A DNA stretch of 64,000 nt, from positions 217,315 to 281,314 of the forward strand of contig NZ_FMZM01000006.1 of assembly GCF_900101465.1 (NCBI RefSeq), read 5' to 3'. Source of the DNA: Nocardioides lianchengensis (GTDB taxonomy: Bacteria; Actinomycetota; Actinomycetes; Propionibacteriales; Nocardioidaceae). Numbering within the stretch: the first letter of the stretch is position 1; every line of letters starts with the position of its first letter. Positions 62,043 through 64,000 of the stretch are shown here, piece by piece. Both the position numbers and the translations under genes were made by a program. The notes below the pieces were generated by a model that saw only the letters and a program-made list of their open reading frames with translations, was not told the DNA's origin and ran no database searches.

Positions 62043-63023
62043 CTAGAGCCAGCCGGACCGCTTGAACAGCACCCACAGCCCGCCCGCCACCGCGCCCATG
62101 AGCAGCAGGGCGAAGGGGTAGCCGAGGGTCCAACCGAGCTCGGGCATGTGCTCGAAGTTCATGCCGTAGATCCCGGCGATCAGGGTGGGGACGACGACCA
62201 GCGCGGCGCCGGCCGAGATCTTGCGCATGTCGTCGTTCTGCTGGACCGAGATCTGGGCCAGGTGCGCCTCGAAGGCCGACGAGAGCAGGGTCTCCAGGCT
62301 GTCGCCGACCTCGTTGGCCTGGGTGAGGTGGTCGAGGACGTCGCGGAAGAAGGGCCGGGCCTCCGCGGGTACGGCGGGCACCTCGCCGCTGGAGAGCCGG
62401 CGCATCGGCTCGCGCAGCGGCTGCACGGCCCGTCGTACCTCGGCGAGCTCGCGCTTGAGGGTGTAGATCCGGGCGGAGTCCTTGGTGCGCTCGGGCGAGA
62501 AGACGGAGGTCTCGACCTCGTCGACGTCGATCTCGAGCTCGCGGACGACGTCGAGGTAGCCGTCCACCACGGTGTCGCAGACGGCGTACATGACCGAGCC
62601 GGGGCCGTGCGTGAGCAGCTCGGGCTGGGCCTCGAGCTGGCTACGGGCGCTGCGGAGCTGGGAGCCGCGGCCGTGCCGGACGGTCACGACGAAGTCGCGG
62701 CCGAGGAAGATGTTGATCTCGCCGGTCTCGACGGCGTCGTCCTCGTCGACGTACCAAAGCGTCTTGAGGACCAGGAACAGACTGTCGGCGTACTTCTCGA
62801 GCTTGGGGCGCTGGTGGGCCTGGACGGCGTCCTCGACGGCGAGCGGGTGCAGCCCGAAGGCCTCCGCGACCTCGCTGAGCTCGTGCTCGCTGGGCCGGTA
62901 GAGGCCCAGCCAGACGAAGTCGCCGGGGCTCTCGACACCGGCGCGGAGCTTGTCGAACTCGTGGGGAGCGCAGTCGAGGTCGACACGGGTGCCGCCCCGG
63001 TAGAGGGCGCTGTCGACGATCAC
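62043..63023 (-). CDS. corA: CorA family magnesium/cobalt transporter
   Basis: A 326-residue CorA-type channel. A large cytoplasmic N-terminal part (residues 1-265, with YVDEDDAVETGEINIFLGRD and an HLTQANEVGDSLETLLSSAF helix) precedes two membrane helices. The Mg-selectivity motif is YGMN (GMN at 287-289) followed by FEHMPEL. Divergent from the histidine phosphatase by 43 bases. Confidence 0.95.
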   Translation of the reverse strand: MIVDSALYRGGTRVDLDCAPHEFDKLRAGVESPGDFVWLGLYRPSEHELSEVAEAFGLHPLAVEDAVQAHQRPKLEKYADSLFLVLKTLWYVDEDDAVETGEINIFLGRDFVVTVRHGRGSQLRSARSQLEAQPELLTHGPGSVMYAVCDTVVDGYLDVVRELEIDVDEVETSVFSPERTKDSARIYTLKRELAEVRRAVQPLREPMRRLSSGEVPAVPAEARPFFRDVLDHLTQANEVGDSLETLLSSAFEAHLAQISVQQNDDMRKISAGAALVVVPTLIAGIYGMNFEHMPELGWTLGYPFALLLMGAVAGGLWVLFKRSGWL

Positions 63024-63066
63024 GGGGCCACGCTAGCGCCGGGACGGTCCGGCTACAGTCCGCGAC

Positions 63067-63798
63067 ATGGCAACGGTCATCCTGGTCCGGCACGGTCGGA
63101 CCACCGCGAACGCCTCGGGAGTGCTCGCCGGGCGCACCGCCGGTGTGAAGCTCGACGAGACCGGGCGGGGGCAGGCGGCGCGGACGGGGGAGCGGCTCGC
63201 CGTCGTCCCCCTCACCGCCGTGGTCACCAGCCCGCTGGAGCGCTGCCGTCAGACCGCACGCGCGCTGCTGGAGCAGCAGACGGGCGAGCCGGCGACCCTG
63301 GTCGAGCGCGGGATCACCGAGTGCGACTACGGCGAGTGGCAGGGCCGCCCGCTGCGCGAGCTGGCCAAGGAGAAGCTCTGGAGCGTCGTGCAGGCCCAGC
63401 CGTCGGCCGCGACGTTCCCCGGCGGCGAGTCGATGACCACCATGCAGGCCCGGTCGGTCGCCGCCGTACGACGCCTCGACGCCGCGTTCGAGGCCGAGCA
63501 CGGGCCGGGCGCGGTGTGGGTGGCGGTCAGCCACGGCGACATCATCAAGTCGGTGCTGGCCGACGCGCTCGGGATGCACCTCGATCTGTTCCAGCGGATC
63601 AACGTTGACCCCGCGTCGGTCTCGATCGTCCGCTACACCGAGTCGCGGCCCTACGTGCTGGCCACCAACACCCACGCGGGTGACCTGGGCTGGCTGGTGC
63701 CGCCCAAGCCGACCCGCAAGGGCCGCGGCCGTCGTACCACCGACGCCGCCGTGGGCGGCGGGGCCGGTCCTGTTCCCGCCTCTGGGGCGACGTCCTAG
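63067..63798 (+). CDS. Histidine phosphatase family protein (MSMEG_4193 type)
   Basis: A 243-residue phosphoglycerate-mutase-fold protein. LVRHGRTTANASG carries the phosphorylated His, SPLERCRQTA the phosphate-binding Arg, and VSHGDIIKSVL the second His. ECDYGEWQGRPL is typical of the MSMEG_4193 subfamily found next to DUF3090 genes, as here. Substrate unknown. The C-terminal 35 residues are disordered and basic. The DUF3090 gene follows after 10 bases, so the pair is an operon. Confidence 0.92.
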   Translation: MATVILVRHGRTTANASGVLAGRTAGVKLDETGRGQAARTGERLAVVPLTAVVTSPLERCRQTARALLEQQTGEPATLVERGITECDYGEWQGRPLRELAKEKLWSVVQAQPSAATFPGGESMTTMQARSVAAVRRLDAAFEAEHGPGAVWVAVSHGDIIKSVLADALGMHLDLFQRINVDPASVSIVRYTESRPYVLATNTHAGDLGWLVPPKPTRKGRGRRTTDAAVGGGAGPVPASGATS

Positions 63799-63808
63799 GG
63801 TGAGTGGC

Positions 63809-64000
63809 ATGCCCCTCGTCCACGGCTTCGACCCGCCGGAGCGCTTCGTCACCGGCACGGTCGGCCCGCCCGGGTCCCGCACCTTCTTCCTGCAGGCCCG
63901 CAGCGGCGCCCGGCTCGTCAGCGTGTCGCTGGAGAAGCAGCAGGTCGCCGCCCTGGCCGAGCGCGTCGACGAGCTCCTCGACGACGTGCTGTCGAGCGAG
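63809..64000 (+). CDS. DUF3090 family protein (3' end outside window)
   Basis: The first 64 codons are seen: PLVHGFDPPERFVTGTVGPP, SRTFFLQARSGARLVSVSLE and KQQVAALAERVDELLDDV match the N terminus of actinobacterial DUF3090 proteins. Function unknown; consistently encoded behind the MSMEG_4193-type phosphatase. Runs off the window. Confidence 0.9.
   Translation, partial: MPLVHGFDPPERFVTGTVGPPGSRTFFLQARSGARLVSVSLEKQQVAALAERVDELLDDVLSSE

Noticed and set aside
62043..63066. Mg-responsive riboswitch ahead of corA
   Set aside because: Only 43 bases separate corA from the divergent phosphatase gene, too short for an M-box.

Overview
The window is 64 kb of a high-GC actinobacterial chromosome, most likely a Nocardioides-like member of the Nocardioidaceae. 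Pointers are the GC-rich third codon positions, frequent GTG starts, four-base stop/start overlaps, and actinobacterial family genes (DUF3090, DUF5703, GuaB1-type IMPDH relative, MSMEG_4193-type phosphatase, the LLM flavoprotein/FMN-reductase pair). There is no insertion sequence, prophage, CRISPR array or rRNA; one tRNA-Leu(GAG) is present.

Layout. 1-9.8 kb: end of a secreted Ig-repeat protein, serB, a SnoaL-VOC fusion, an ADP-ribosylglycohydrolase, then a stand-alone ABC ATPase, NfeD, SPFH/stomatin and TauE-type permease row, and small membrane or secreted proteins. 9.8-21.9 kb: a divergent catabolic locus around a FadR-type regulator. The left arm carries a glutamine-synthetase-like ligase, aldehyde dehydrogenase, SDR, class I gamma-glutamyl hydrolase, glycerophosphodiester phosphodiesterase and alpha/beta hydrolase. 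The right arm carries an APC permease, a choline-kinase-type phosphotransferase and a FAD oxidoreductase fused to a GcvT (tetrahydrofolate) module. The enzymes can be ordered into a gamma-glutamylated-amine pathway, which is the main hypothesis of this report.

21.9-30.4 kb: orphan signalling proteins (PAS kinase, SpoIIE/PP2C phosphatase, MASE1 kinase) around a catalase, then the scar of a deleted ABC-2 exporter. 30.4-43.1 kb: LLM monooxygenase/FMN reductase, PEBP, siroheme synthase (CysG-type), SpoU methyltransferase, a 1376-residue secreted metalloprotease, GNAT, peptide deformylase and two coupled acyl-CoA dehydrogenases behind a palindromic operator. 43.1-52.6 kb: lysine/alanine-rich proteins, YiaAB, DUF2252, galactokinase, ankyrin protein, GuaB1, BCCT transporter, MerR-DICT regulator and a LysR effector domain without its DNA-binding half. 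52.7-64 kb: GH3 glycosidase, secreted PLD-like protein, tRNA-Leu, M20 peptidase, DUF5703, aldo/keto reductase, UppP, an orphan chemoreceptor, CorA, a histidine phosphatase and the start of a DUF3090 gene.

Two non-coding themes stand out. First, long palindromes sit in seven of the convergent gene junctions that have room for one; in one, both stop codons lie inside the stem, and another is a 70-bp loop-free palindrome with smaller palindromes nested in each arm. Second, a family of short REP-like elements (core GGTGGTYGAG ... TCGARACC) occurs at four places, next to three stop codons, with compensatory changes in its internal stem. At one place it has become the C-terminal tail of the siroheme synthase. 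All assignments rest on reading the translated sequence; no database search was run.
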